Both the position numbers and the translations under genes were made by a program. From Caldichromatium japonicum (lineage in GTDB: Bacteria > Pseudomonadota > Gammaproteobacteria > Chromatiales > Chromatiaceae), in the NCBI RefSeq assembly GCF_011290485.1, contig NZ_CP048029.1:1054001-1118000 (forward strand): 64,000 bases of DNA, given 5' to 3'. This document shows, one piece after another, positions 1-9,370 of the stretch; within the stretch, counting starts at the first letter, position 1, and each line of letters starts with the position of its first letter. The notes under the pieces are model-generated. The model was not told where the DNA came from. It made no database searches and saw nothing but the letters and a program-made list of their open reading frames with translations.

Positions 1-677
1 AGCATGTCGATATTGTTGACGATCAGGTCCTCGAGGGTCACATAGGTGTGGCTGCCATCGACCGCAATAAACCGCTTGGATACGTCCTTATGGACGGGGA
101 CCTTGACCCGCGCCATATAGACCTCGTTGCCGCCGGGAAAGCGCAGGGTGACCAGCAGATTGAGTGCCAGATTCGAGATGAAGGGGAAGGGGTGGGCGGG
201 GTCCATCGCCAAGGGGGTGAGCATAGGGAAGATATTGGCGCGAAAATGCTCGCGCAGCCTGGTCTGGGTGTCTTTCGGTAAGGCGCTGTAGGGTGAAATG
301 CGGATGTCATGGGCATCGAGCTTCCGCATGACCTCGCGATAGGCGCGCTCAAGATCGCTAAGAAAGGCGCGAACCGCCGTTTGACAGTCCTTGAGCTGCT
401 GGACGGGGGTGCGGCCATCCACCCCAGGGGTATGGACGCCGGCGGCGATCTGTTGTTTCAGGCCCCCGATGCGCTTCATGAAGAATTCATCGAGGTTATT
501 GCTGACGATGGCCAGGAACTTGACCCGTTCGAGCAAGGGGGTGCGCGGGTCCTCAGCTTCATGGAGCACACGGCGGTTGAAGGCCAGCCAGGTCAGCTCG
601 CGGCTTAAGTACAGGCTGGGGTCATCGAGCTCCAGGCGGTCAGGGTCATCCTCGATGCGGGCATGGCTCGTGCTCAT
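1..677 (-). CDS. ppk1: Polyphosphate kinase 1, N-terminal part (runs off left edge)
   Basis: The minus strand encodes 225 codons from an ATG at 677 to the window edge with no stop. The product shows the hallmark N-terminal region of PPK1: a YLSRELTWLAFNRRVL segment near residue 22, then an LLERVKFLAIVSNNLDEFF-type segment, then KRIGGLKQQ. PPK1 reversibly moves the gamma phosphate of ATP onto polyphosphate. The catalytic histidines and phospholipase-D-like domains lie beyond the window. It is divergent from sufB across a 280 bp spacer. A polyphosphate:AMP phosphotransferase is encoded at 55110-56693, so both synthesis and use of polyphosphate are represented. The family call is firm; completeness cannot be judged. 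Confidence 0.93.
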   Translation of the reverse strand, partial: MSTSHARIEDDPDRLELDDPSLYLSRELTWLAFNRRVLHEAEDPRTPLLERVKFLAIVSNNLDEFFMKRIGGLKQQIAAGVHTPGVDGRTPVQQLKDCQTAVRAFLSDLERAYREVMRKLDAHDIRISPYSALPKDTQTRLREHFRANIFPMLTPLAMDPAHPFPFISNLALNLLVTLRFPGGNEVYMARVKVPVHKDVSKRFIAVDGSHTYVTLEDLIVNNIDM

Positions 678-957
678 GGTGGTCCTGATCTCGGTGGATA
701 CGTGAAGATGGATCTGGCTGCAAGGATAGCGCCCGCCTGATGCAGGCGAGCGGTCATTGCAGGGGATTTTACATCGCCCGACATCTAGGGTCTTGGGACC
801 GGATCGCCCGATCGGAATATAATCAAATTTTCATCAAATCGTCTCCATCCCAAAACCCAACACAGAGGCGGCCTTTGCAGACATTGATTCGGCCTACAGC
901 GGGCACATATCCCGAACCCAACAGCGATCACTGAATATACGTGCGGAGCCAGGACCC
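678..957. promoter_or_regulatory. Divergent ppk1/sufB intergenic region with a possible sufB promoter
   Basis: This 280 bp spacer holds no convincing gene. A TATAAT hexamer lies at 818-823 on the plus strand, with TTGGGA at 793-798 (19 bp spacing, longer than ideal), and could be a sufB promoter. An imperfect inverted repeat built on CCGGATCG and CGATCGG overlaps the spacer between the two hexamers and could hold a regulator, but no IscR or SufR consensus was recognised. The sufB start is preceded by GGAG/AGGA. This is a weak prediction. Confidence 0.3.
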
Positions 958-2403
<1,446 letters not shown>

Positions 2404-2423
2404 GTCAATCCGGAGTATGCATC

Positions 2424-3176
2424 ATGTTGTCTATCAAGGGCCTGCGGGCGAATGTCGGCGAACGTGAGATCCTCAAGGGTCTAGATCTGGAGGTTGGGCC
2501 GGGGGAGATCCATGCGATCATGGGTCCGAATGGCTCGGGTAAGAGCACGCTCGCCCATGTCCTGGCCGGGCGCGAGGGCTACTCGGTGACCTCGGGCTCG
2601 GTCGAATTCTTGGGCGAAGACCTTTTGGCGCTCACACCCGAGGAGCGGGCGCAACAGGGGCTCTTTCTGGCCTTTCAGTACCCCGTTGAGCTGCCCGGGG
2701 TCAATAACACCTATTTCTTAAAGACTGCGCTCAACAGCATCCGCAAGGCGCGCGGCGAGCCCGAGCTCGATGCCGTTTCCTTCATGCGCCTGATGCGTGA
2801 AAAACTGAAGATCCTGCATCTGGACGAGTCGCTGTTGAAACGCCCGGTCAATGTCGGCTTTTCGGGCGGCGAGAAGAAACGCAACGAAATCTTTCAAATG
2901 GCGATCTTGGAACCCAGATTGGCCATCCTGGATGAGACGGATTCGGGGCTCGACATCGACGCCCTGCGGGTGGTGGCCGATGGGGTCAATGCCCTGCGCT
3001 CGCCCGAGCGCGCCATGATCCTGGTCACGCACTATCAGCGTCTGCTCGACTATATCCAGCCGGATCATGTCCATGTCCTGGCAGGCGGGCGCATCATCCG
3101 CTCGGGCGGTCCTGAGCTGGCCCTTGAGCTCGAACAAAAGGGCTATGGCTGGATCGATGCGGGGCTTGCGGCATGA
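2424..3176 (+). CDS. sufC: Fe-S assembly ATPase SufC
   Basis: This is a 250-residue ABC-type ATPase with Walker A GPNGSGKS (about residues 34-41), signature SGGEKKR, Walker B LAILDE and a downstream switch histidine in VTHYQR. SufC powers conformational change of the SufBC2D scaffold. The GGAG at about 2412 sits 8 bases before the ATG. The stop overlaps the sufD start as ATGA, indicating translational coupling. Length and motifs are normal for the family. Confidence 0.97.
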   Translation: MLSIKGLRANVGEREILKGLDLEVGPGEIHAIMGPNGSGKSTLAHVLAGREGYSVTSGSVEFLGEDLLALTPEERAQQGLFLAFQYPVELPGVNNTYFLKTALNSIRKARGEPELDAVSFMRLMREKLKILHLDESLLKRPVNVGFSGGEKKRNEIFQMAILEPRLAILDETDSGLDIDALRVVADGVNALRSPERAMILVTHYQRLLDYIQPDHVHVLAGGRIIRSGGPELALELEQKGYGWIDAGLAA

Positions 3177-4468
3177 ATGCACTGCTGGATGGCGGTCTGG
3201 AACGCTGGTTGGGACCGGCGGATGGTGATGCGCCCGACTGGTGGGTTGCACGTCGCCGACGGGCCTTGGTGTCCTTGGAAGGACGGCCATTGCCTCATGC
3301 CAAGGATGAGGCCTGGCGCTATACCAGCCTCAAGACCCTGCTAGAACAGGGATTCGCTGCGGTACCCACGCCTGCCGACCTGCCCGAAGCGGCGATCGAC
3401 GCCTGTCTGATCCCAGGGTTGGATAGCCATCGCCTGATTCTAGTCGATGGATGTCTCAACCCCGCGCTCTCCTCGCCGACCCCCTTGCCGGCGGGGATCC
3501 AGATCTACAGCCTGCGTGGCTGGCTGGCCAAGGACCCCGATGCCCTGCGCGCCTGGCCCAGGGCGGTGGGCGATGGCGACGAGGCTTTCTTCACCCTGTT
3601 GAACGAGGCCGCACTTACGGATGGCCTGGCGATTCGCCTGGGCCCCGGGATCGTGCTCGATCAGCCCATCGAGATCATCCACATCTCATCTGGCGATCCC
3701 GAGCTGCGGGTGGTGCAGCCGCGCATCCTGGTCCATCTCGAAGCCGGCGCCCAGGCGGCCTTGATCGAGCGCTATATCGGACTCGGCGATGGCCCATCCT
3801 GTACCAATGCTGTCATCGAGGTCAGCCTGGCGCGCGATGCGCTCTTGCGCCATGAACGCATCCAGACCGAAGCCCCTGCTGCCTTTCATCTCAGCGGGCT
3901 CTATCTCGTCCAGGCAGAGGTTAGTCGCTATCAGGGGATCAACATCGGCCTTGGCGGGCGCTGGGCGCGTACCGAGCTTAATGCCCGACTCCAGGGGCGG
4001 GGTGCAGAATGCCTGCTTTGGGGGCTATATCTGGCGGGCACGGGACAATTGCTCGATTACCATCTCGATATCGCACATCAGGCACCCGCCTGCCGCAGCC
4101 TCGAACACTTCAAAGGCATCCTCGACGGGCAGGGGCGGGCGGTCTTCGATGGGCGGGTCTTGGTCGCGCGCGCTGCCCAACAGAGCGATGCCGCCATGAC
4201 CAACCGCAACCTGATGCTCTCCGAGCAGGCCGAGGTCGATGCCAAGCCGCAGCTCGAAATCAACGCCGACGATGTGCAATGCAGCCACGGGACCACGGTC
4301 GGCCAGATCGAGCCGGAGCTTTTGTTTTATCTGCGCGCGCGCGGGATCGAGGCACAGCTTGCGCGCCGGATGCTGTGTCTGGGTTTTGCTGGCGAGATCA
4401 TCGATCAGTTCGCCGATGAATCATTGCGCGGCTCTCTCACCGCTGCCATCGATCGGCGCTTGGGTTGA
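3173..4468 (+). CDS. sufD: Fe-S cluster assembly protein SufD
   Basis: The 431-residue SufD partner of SufB has a variable N-terminal region that includes the KDEAWRYTSLKTL motif typical of SufD, a central beta-helix, and a C-terminal LLFYLRARGIEAQLARRML segment parallel to that of SufB. It forms the SufB-SufD heterodimer that SufC drives. It starts inside the last codons of sufC. No sufS, sufE/sufU or sufA follows in this window, so sulfur donor proteins must be encoded elsewhere. Confidence 0.96.
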   Translation: MNALLDGGLERWLGPADGDAPDWWVARRRRALVSLEGRPLPHAKDEAWRYTSLKTLLEQGFAAVPTPADLPEAAIDACLIPGLDSHRLILVDGCLNPALSSPTPLPAGIQIYSLRGWLAKDPDALRAWPRAVGDGDEAFFTLLNEAALTDGLAIRLGPGIVLDQPIEIIHISSGDPELRVVQPRILVHLEAGAQAALIERYIGLGDGPSCTNAVIEVSLARDALLRHERIQTEAPAAFHLSGLYLVQAEVSRYQGINIGLGGRWARTELNARLQGRGAECLLWGLYLAGTGQLLDYHLDIAHQAPACRSLEHFKGILDGQGRAVFDGRVLVARAAQQSDAAMTNRNLMLSEQAEVDAKPQLEINADDVQCSHGTTVGQIEPELLFYLRARGIEAQLARRMLCLGFAGEIIDQFADESLRGSLTAAIDRRLG

Positions 4469-4519
4469 GGTGGGTGGCGGTGCGTCACTAGCTTGGTTTT
4501 GATGAGGCGAGAAACCATC

Positions 4520-4933
4520 ATGAACAGATTGGCGCGTCTGGCGGGCTTTGGCCAGGATGGGGGAGACACCGAGCAGGAGGGGAGACGCGAGTCCAGCGAT
4601 CAAGGGGTAGCGGTCGAGCGCATCGACCCAGAGGAACTGCGCGAACCGATCATCGCGGCGCTGCGTACCGTCCATGACCCCGAGATCCCCGTCAATCTCT
4701 ATGACCTGGGGCTCATCTATCGCATCGAGATCGCGTCCAATGGCAACGTAGCGATCGATATGACCCTGACTGCCCCTGGCTGTCCGGTTGCAGGGATGAT
4801 GCCCTTGATGGTGAAACGCGCGGTCGAGCAGGTCGAGGGAGTAGGGGAGGTCGAGGTCCATCTCGTCTGGGATCCGCCTTGGAATCAGGAGCGCATGAGC
4901 GATGAGGTACGATTGCAGCTTGGGCTGATGTGA
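4520..4933 (+). CDS. sufT: SufT-like DUF59/MIP18-family Fe-S protein
   Basis: The DUF59 domain (about residues 40-130 of 137) carries the family motifs HDPEIPVNLYDLGLIY and TLTAPGCP with the conserved cysteine. Proteins of this family placed next to sufBCD act in Fe-S protein maturation. An upstream in-frame ATG exists at 4493, but the ATG at 4520 is preceded by GAGGCGAGA at good spacing and is preferred. The gene lies 51 bp after sufD, probably in the same transcript. The residues before the domain are acidic and low in complexity. Confidence 0.88.
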   Translation: MNRLARLAGFGQDGGDTEQEGRRESSDQGVAVERIDPEELREPIIAALRTVHDPEIPVNLYDLGLIYRIEIASNGNVAIDMTLTAPGCPVAGMMPLMVKRAVEQVEGVGEVEVHLVWDPPWNQERMSDEVRLQLGLM

Positions 4934-4954
4934 GCTTTAGATGCACAGGGCACG

Positions 4955-4972
4955 CTCTACAGTTGGGTCATG
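4955..4972 (+). repeat. Dispersed intergenic repeat, copy 1 (CTCTACAGTTGGGTCATG core)
   Basis: The 18-base core is identical to that at 6281-6298, and similarity extends a few bases upstream (GGCACG here, GCGCACC there). The two copies are direct repeats flanking the phosphodiesterase gene. A diverged third copy lies reversed at about 15969-15996. Confidence 0.6.
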
Positions 4973-4977
4973 CGGGT

Positions 4978-4993
4978 GGGGCGCCCGCGCCCC
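4978..4993. terminator. GC hairpin between convergent sufT and phosphodiesterase genes
   Basis: GGGGCG and CGCCCC pair around a CCCG loop, giving a six-base GC stem. It lies in the 67 bp between two convergent genes, where a bidirectional terminator is expected. There is no T-tract on either strand, so intrinsic termination is uncertain. Confidence 0.35.
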
Positions 4994-5000
4994 CCAGGCA

Positions 5001-6194
5001 TTACAGCCAAAAGGCGCACAGCGGTACCCACAGCTCAGCGGTGCTTAAGCCGCCGTGCACCCCGATCTGCACCAGTCGCTCCTCTAAGGGCAGGGTGTGG
5101 CGGATGATGTAACCCTCACGCGGCAGCAGACAATAATCACCGACCCGTTCCCAGATCCGCGGATGGGCAGGGCCGGGCCCAAGATAGCCCTCGGCGATCA
5201 GCTCGTGGCTTGGCGCGGGCTCAATGATCCCGTCCAGTCGATCGCGACAATAGGATTCAAGACGCTGTTGCGCGCCGGCGCGCACATACGCCCAGGCCGC
5301 GCGCGGCTCGCCGCAGAGGGGCAAGACCAAACACTCGGCAAGCGCTGGGTGATCCGCAAGATCGATGACCGCCTGGGGTTCTACATCGATCTGACCGTGA
5401 TCAGCGGTGACCACCAGCACCGTATCCGTGTCCTTTGCGGCGCTTAAGAACCCCTCTAAGGCCTGTTCGATCTCGGCAAGATGGACCTGCGCCGCCGCGC
5501 TCTCGATCCCTTGTTCGTGCCCGATCGCATCCAGCCTCGGCCAATAGAGATAGAGATACCGCCGTTCCTGGGAGATCCGCCAGCGCCCCCAACGTCGGCG
5601 CGGGCGGATCAGGCGCAGGGTACGGTTAAACATCTCTTCCAATGAGTCAAAGCCATAGACCTCGCCGCAGCCGATGAGCGCCCGGTTGAAATCCGAATCG
5701 GCGATCCAGCCGGGGGCCAAGGCGATCCCGCGCGTCTGGATGCGGTCGAAGAGCGAGGGCAGGCCGAGCAATCGCTGGGGATCGATCCCTGCCCGGCGAT
5801 AGGAGACACCGCCGTAACGCGGGCGCCCCGGCAAGACCGCCAACACCGCCCCAAGCTCGGCGAAATAGGTAAACCAGCCGGTCAGCCCGTGTTCGAGCGG
5901 CGAGCAGCCGGTCAGCACCGTCGCGATCGCCGAGGTAGTCGTGGGGGGAAAGACCGAGCTGATCGCCCCAATCCGCGCCCGGCTCAGGATCCCATCTGGG
6001 GCATGGCGGGCAAGCCAGGCATCGCCCAACCCATCGATGACCAAAAGGATCAGGTTGGTGACGCGCTTGAGGTCCTCGAGATCAAGCCCGGCGAGCGGTG
6101 GGTGTGCGCTCACCCACCCACGCGCCTCGATCAGGCTGCTCATCAGGTTGAGGAGACCCTGGCCGGTGTAGTCGGGTTTGGGTAGATCATTCAT
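5001..6194 (-). CDS. Type I phosphodiesterase / nucleotide pyrophosphatase family protein
   Basis: The 397-residue protein has the metal and nucleophile motifs of the alkaline phosphatase superfamily: LVIDGLGD near the N-terminus, FPPTTTSAIATVLTG with the likely threonine nucleophile, RLDAIGHEQG, and TADHGQID. No signal peptide or membrane helix is seen, so it is probably cytoplasmic. The substrate cannot be deduced. The ATG at 6194 (MNDLPKP) is chosen over an upstream in-frame start at 6224 because the family homology begins after it. It is convergent with sufT and flanked by a direct repeat (4955 and 6281). Confidence 0.82.
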   Translation of the reverse strand: MNDLPKPDYTGQGLLNLMSSLIEARGWVSAHPPLAGLDLEDLKRVTNLILLVIDGLGDAWLARHAPDGILSRARIGAISSVFPPTTTSAIATVLTGCSPLEHGLTGWFTYFAELGAVLAVLPGRPRYGGVSYRRAGIDPQRLLGLPSLFDRIQTRGIALAPGWIADSDFNRALIGCGEVYGFDSLEEMFNRTLRLIRPRRRWGRWRISQERRYLYLYWPRLDAIGHEQGIESAAAQVHLAEIEQALEGFLSAAKDTDTVLVVTADHGQIDVEPQAVIDLADHPALAECLVLPLCGEPRAAWAYVRAGAQQRLESYCRDRLDGIIEPAPSHELIAEGYLGPGPAHPRIWERVGDYCLLPREGYIIRHTLPLEERLVQIGVHGGLSTAELWVPLCAFWL

Positions 6195-6263
6195 AGGCCG
6201 TTGTTGGAGAGGGGCGGTGCCCAAAGGGGTTCATCGATTGCTGCCTGTTGCAATGAGGGGTTA

Positions 6264-6298
6264 GGTGCGCACTGCGCACCCTCTACAGTTGGGTCATG
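6264..6298 (+). repeat. Dispersed intergenic repeat, copy 2, with perfect inverted repeat
   Basis: GGTGCGC and GCGCACC (6264-6270 and 6274-6280) form a seven-base perfect stem with a three-base loop. It is followed directly by the CTCTACAGTTGGGTCATG core shared with copy 1. A similar GGGTGCGCGCTGTGCACCC palindrome occurs inside the batB/C coding sequence near 61500, suggesting a mobile or amplified short element. Confidence 0.6.
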
Positions 6299-6408
6299 GG
6301 GGCGAAACGGCTGCACTCGCATCTCATGTCTTGAGGATGCCCGATGCGGCCTCAATTAGGAGGCGCAATCCGTACCCAACGGCTCGGGGCCTATGCGAGG
6401 AGAGCAGT

Positions 6409-8490
6409 ATGTCGAGTGTCATCAGTACCTGTTACGAATGCGATGCCAATTGCCCCATCCGGGTGGAGCTCGATGATCAAGGCGAAGCGATCGCCGTCCA
6501 AGGCCCGCCGGAGTGTCCGCGCTGTGTGGTCCAGCTCGAAAGGCGCAATCATCCCGAGCGCCTACTCTATCCCCTAAAGCGCATCGGACCACGCGGCAGC
6601 GGCCGGTTTGAGCGCATCTCCTGGGATGAGGCCCTGGATACCATCGCCGAGCGGCTATTAGAGATCCGTGAGCACCATGGCGCGCCTGCGGTCGCCTTTT
6701 TCGCCGGTTATACCAAGGAGGCGCGTCCCCAACTGCAACGCCTGGCCCATGCCTTCGGCTCGCCCAATTATCTCACCGAGAGCGGCTGCTGTTTCTCGGC
6801 GACCCTGGTGGCCGAGAAGGTGACCTTCGGCTATCGGATCAAGACCACCTCGACGGTCCCCTCACCCAAGACCCGCTGTCATCTCTTCTGGTCCACCAAT
6901 CCGCGCGGCTCGATCCCCCTGTTTGAGAGCCACGGGCTCGCTGACCCCAAGCCGGATCGCCGGTTGATCGTGGTCGATCCGCGCCGTACCCCCCTAGCCG
7001 AGCGCGCCGATGTCTTCTTGCAGATCCGACCAGGGACCGATGGTGCCCTGGCCCTGGGGTTTCATCACCTGATCGTTGCAAATGGTTGGCAGGATCAGGA
7101 ATTTCTAGACCAATGGTGCGACGGGGTCGAGGCGTTTTGCGACTATATCGCCGAGTTCACCCCCGAGCGGGTGGCTGAGATCTGCGGGGTCAGGGCCGAT
7201 GACCTGGGGGCGGCCGCCGAGATCTTCGCCACGACCAAGCCCGCCCAGATCACCCTATCGCCTACCGCCACCGTCCAGCACAGCAATGGCTTTCAGAACC
7301 ATCGGGCGGTGATCCTACTCTCGGCGGTGACCGGGAACCTGGACCGCGAGGGTGGAAACCGGTTCTTCAACGACAAGGTCCTACCCAAGCCGATCGACCT
7401 CTTCGACCATTGCCGCCAGCATCTGCCGCCGCGCATCGGCGAGGAGGTCTATCCCGTCTGGACCAAATACTGGCCAGCGGGCCAGAGCATGCTGCTGCCT
7501 GACTGTATCCTCGAGGGTCGGCCCCAGCGGGTGCGGGCGCTCTTGGCCATGGGGATCAATACCGCCATGTGGCCAAACTCTAAGCGCATGGAGCGTGCCC
7601 TCGCCTCCCTTGAGTTCTTTGCGGTGAGCGATTTCTTGCATAACCCAGCGACCTTGCAGGCCGACATCGTGCTGCCAGCGGCGACCAATCTCGAGCGCTC
7701 GGCCTTGATCGCCTATCCGGGCTGCGCCTATCAGGGTGAGCTGCGCTATCGGCGGGCGGCGGTCAGGCCGCGCGGCGAGGCGCGCCCGGATGCTGAGATC
7801 TTTTTGGCGCTGGGGGTTCGGCTTGGTATGGCAGATCTCTTCTGGAATGGGGACCTGGAGGCGAGCTGGGCAGAGGCGGCCCAGGGGTTGCCCGAAGAGA
7901 TCCGCAGACAGGTCTATGACAACCCCGAGGGGGTCACCGTCTATGCCCAGGCGATCGAGGACCTTGTTGAACACGGGTTTTTGGATGCCGACCGGCTCTA
8001 TCGCCTGCGCGGCTTTCCCACCCCGAGCGGCAAGGTCGAATTTGATTCATCCGAGCTGCGCGCTGCTGGTCATGATGGGCTGCCGGTCTACCGCGAGCCT
8101 GCCGAAAGCCCGCTCTCCACCCCTGAGATCGCCCAGGGGTATCCCTTGGTCTTAACGAGTGGGGCGCGGACCAAGTTCTTCACCCATTCGCAGCATCAGC
8201 GCTTCCCTTCCCTTCGCCAAGCCATCCCTTATCCGCTGGTCGAGATCCATCCCCTGGATGCTGCGGCGCGTGGGATTGAGGAGGGCGACTGGGTCATCGT
8301 CCGCTCGCCGCGCGGACGGGTGCGTTTCAAGGCGCGGGTGACCGAGGCGATCAAGCAGGGGGTGGTCCATTGTCCACACGGCTGGAACGAGGCCAATGTC
8401 AACGAGCTGACCGCTGACCAGCACCTGGACCCGATCAGCGGCTTTCCGCCCTTCAAGTCCAGCCTGTGTCAGGTCGAGCGGGCCGCATAG
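6409..8490 (+). CDS. Cytoplasmic molybdopterin oxidoreductase (DMSO reductase family)
   Basis: The 693-residue protein has an N-terminal 4Fe-4S site (C8, C11, C15 and C36 or C39), a bis-MGD catalytic domain with ESGCCFSA near residue 125 where the molybdenum-ligand cysteine is expected, and a C-terminal dinucleotide-binding domain ending in the HGWNEANVN region. No Tat signal precedes the cysteine motif, so it should be cytosolic, and no Fe-S or membrane subunit gene follows. The substrate is unknown. The ATG at 6409 follows GAGGAGAG and is much better than the upstream in-frame start at 6265. The stop TAG abuts the next ATG, so the pair is coupled. mobA is encoded at 54357. Confidence 0.88.
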   Translation: MSSVISTCYECDANCPIRVELDDQGEAIAVQGPPECPRCVVQLERRNHPERLLYPLKRIGPRGSGRFERISWDEALDTIAERLLEIREHHGAPAVAFFAGYTKEARPQLQRLAHAFGSPNYLTESGCCFSATLVAEKVTFGYRIKTTSTVPSPKTRCHLFWSTNPRGSIPLFESHGLADPKPDRRLIVVDPRRTPLAERADVFLQIRPGTDGALALGFHHLIVANGWQDQEFLDQWCDGVEAFCDYIAEFTPERVAEICGVRADDLGAAAEIFATTKPAQITLSPTATVQHSNGFQNHRAVILLSAVTGNLDREGGNRFFNDKVLPKPIDLFDHCRQHLPPRIGEEVYPVWTKYWPAGQSMLLPDCILEGRPQRVRALLAMGINTAMWPNSKRMERALASLEFFAVSDFLHNPATLQADIVLPAATNLERSALIAYPGCAYQGELRYRRAAVRPRGEARPDAEIFLALGVRLGMADLFWNGDLEASWAEAAQGLPEEIRRQVYDNPEGVTVYAQAIEDLVEHGFLDADRLYRLRGFPTPSGKVEFDSSELRAAGHDGLPVYREPAESPLSTPEIAQGYPLVLTSGARTKFFTHSQHQRFPSLRQAIPYPLVEIHPLDAAARGIEEGDWVIVRSPRGRVRFKARVTEAIKQGVVHCPHGWNEANVNELTADQHLDPISGFPPFKSSLCQVERAA

Positions 8491-9342
8491 ATGTTCATCG
8501 GCATCCCCGCCGAACGCAGCCATCTCTTTCGGGTGCAGCCACGCGCCGCGGTCGCGGTCAGCGACCCCACTGCCTGGCGGCTCTATCCCGTCTACCGCCA
8601 GGTCTATGACCGGCTGCAGCTCGCCCTGGACGCGGGACTGCGCGCCGCGCCCTGCGGCGTCGAGCCCTGCGACTGTGGGTTTGAGCCGGATGATCCGGTC
8701 TTCGTCAAACCGATCATCAATCTCTATGGCGCAGCGCGGCGGGCGGGTCTCTATCGCGCCGCCGAGGTCCCGCCCGAGCCTGGACTCTTTTGGTGCGAGG
8801 CGCTGGGGGGCGAGCACACCAGCACCGATTGTCTGGTGCAAGACGGCGAGGTCGTCTGGATGGCGCATAGCCTGGCCTCCGAGCACAAGGACCGCTTCCG
8901 CCCGCTCTCTTGGGAGGTGGGGATCGAGCGCCCCCTGCTTGCGCCGGCCATCCGCGAGTGGGTCGAGCGCCATCTAGGCGGTTATACCGGTCTATGTAAC
9001 CTTGAACTCATCGGCGGCCGACCCATTGAGGCCCATCTGCGCGGTTCAACCGGCTTTTTTGACCTCTATGGGCCGCACTTCATCCCGGCCTGGGTGGCGC
9101 TGGTGGACGGTGAACCCTTTAGACCCCCGCCGCCGATCCCGGGGGGGTGGATGATCTCGGTCTTCAGCGAAGGCCCGCTGACTGAGCCTGAGCTTGCGGC
9201 AATCGCCGAGGCAGGCGCCAGGGTCTATGCAGACCCCGCCACGCCCGATCGGGTGGCTGTGGTCCTTTGTCCAGACCGCGCGCTGGGACACAGGCTCATG
9301 GCGATGCTCGGCAACCGCCCCTGCGAAGATTTGACGACGTAG
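8491..9342 (+). CDS. ATP-grasp-like protein coupled to the molybdopterin oxidoreductase
   Basis: This is a 283-residue protein of uncertain function. Segments resemble an ATP-grasp fold: DDPVFVKPIINLYGAA (about residues 69-84), GGEHTSTDCLVQDGEVVW (about 108-125), and LELIGGRPIEAHLRGS near residue 180, like the metal- and ATP-binding strands of that family. A cysteine-rich CGVEPCDCG lies near residue 55. It has no signal peptide. The start codon touches the stop of the oxidoreductase, implying a shared transcript and perhaps a shared job such as cofactor or substrate modification. The fold call is inference from motif pattern only. Confidence 0.5.
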   Translation: MFIGIPAERSHLFRVQPRAAVAVSDPTAWRLYPVYRQVYDRLQLALDAGLRAAPCGVEPCDCGFEPDDPVFVKPIINLYGAARRAGLYRAAEVPPEPGLFWCEALGGEHTSTDCLVQDGEVVWMAHSLASEHKDRFRPLSWEVGIERPLLAPAIREWVERHLGGYTGLCNLELIGGRPIEAHLRGSTGFFDLYGPHFIPAWVALVDGEPFRPPPPIPGGWMISVFSEGPLTEPELAAIAEAGARVYADPATPDRVAVVLCPDRALGHRLMAMLGNRPCEDLTT

Positions 9343-9370
9343 GGGCAGTGAGCGCGGTGCGCGCACTGCG

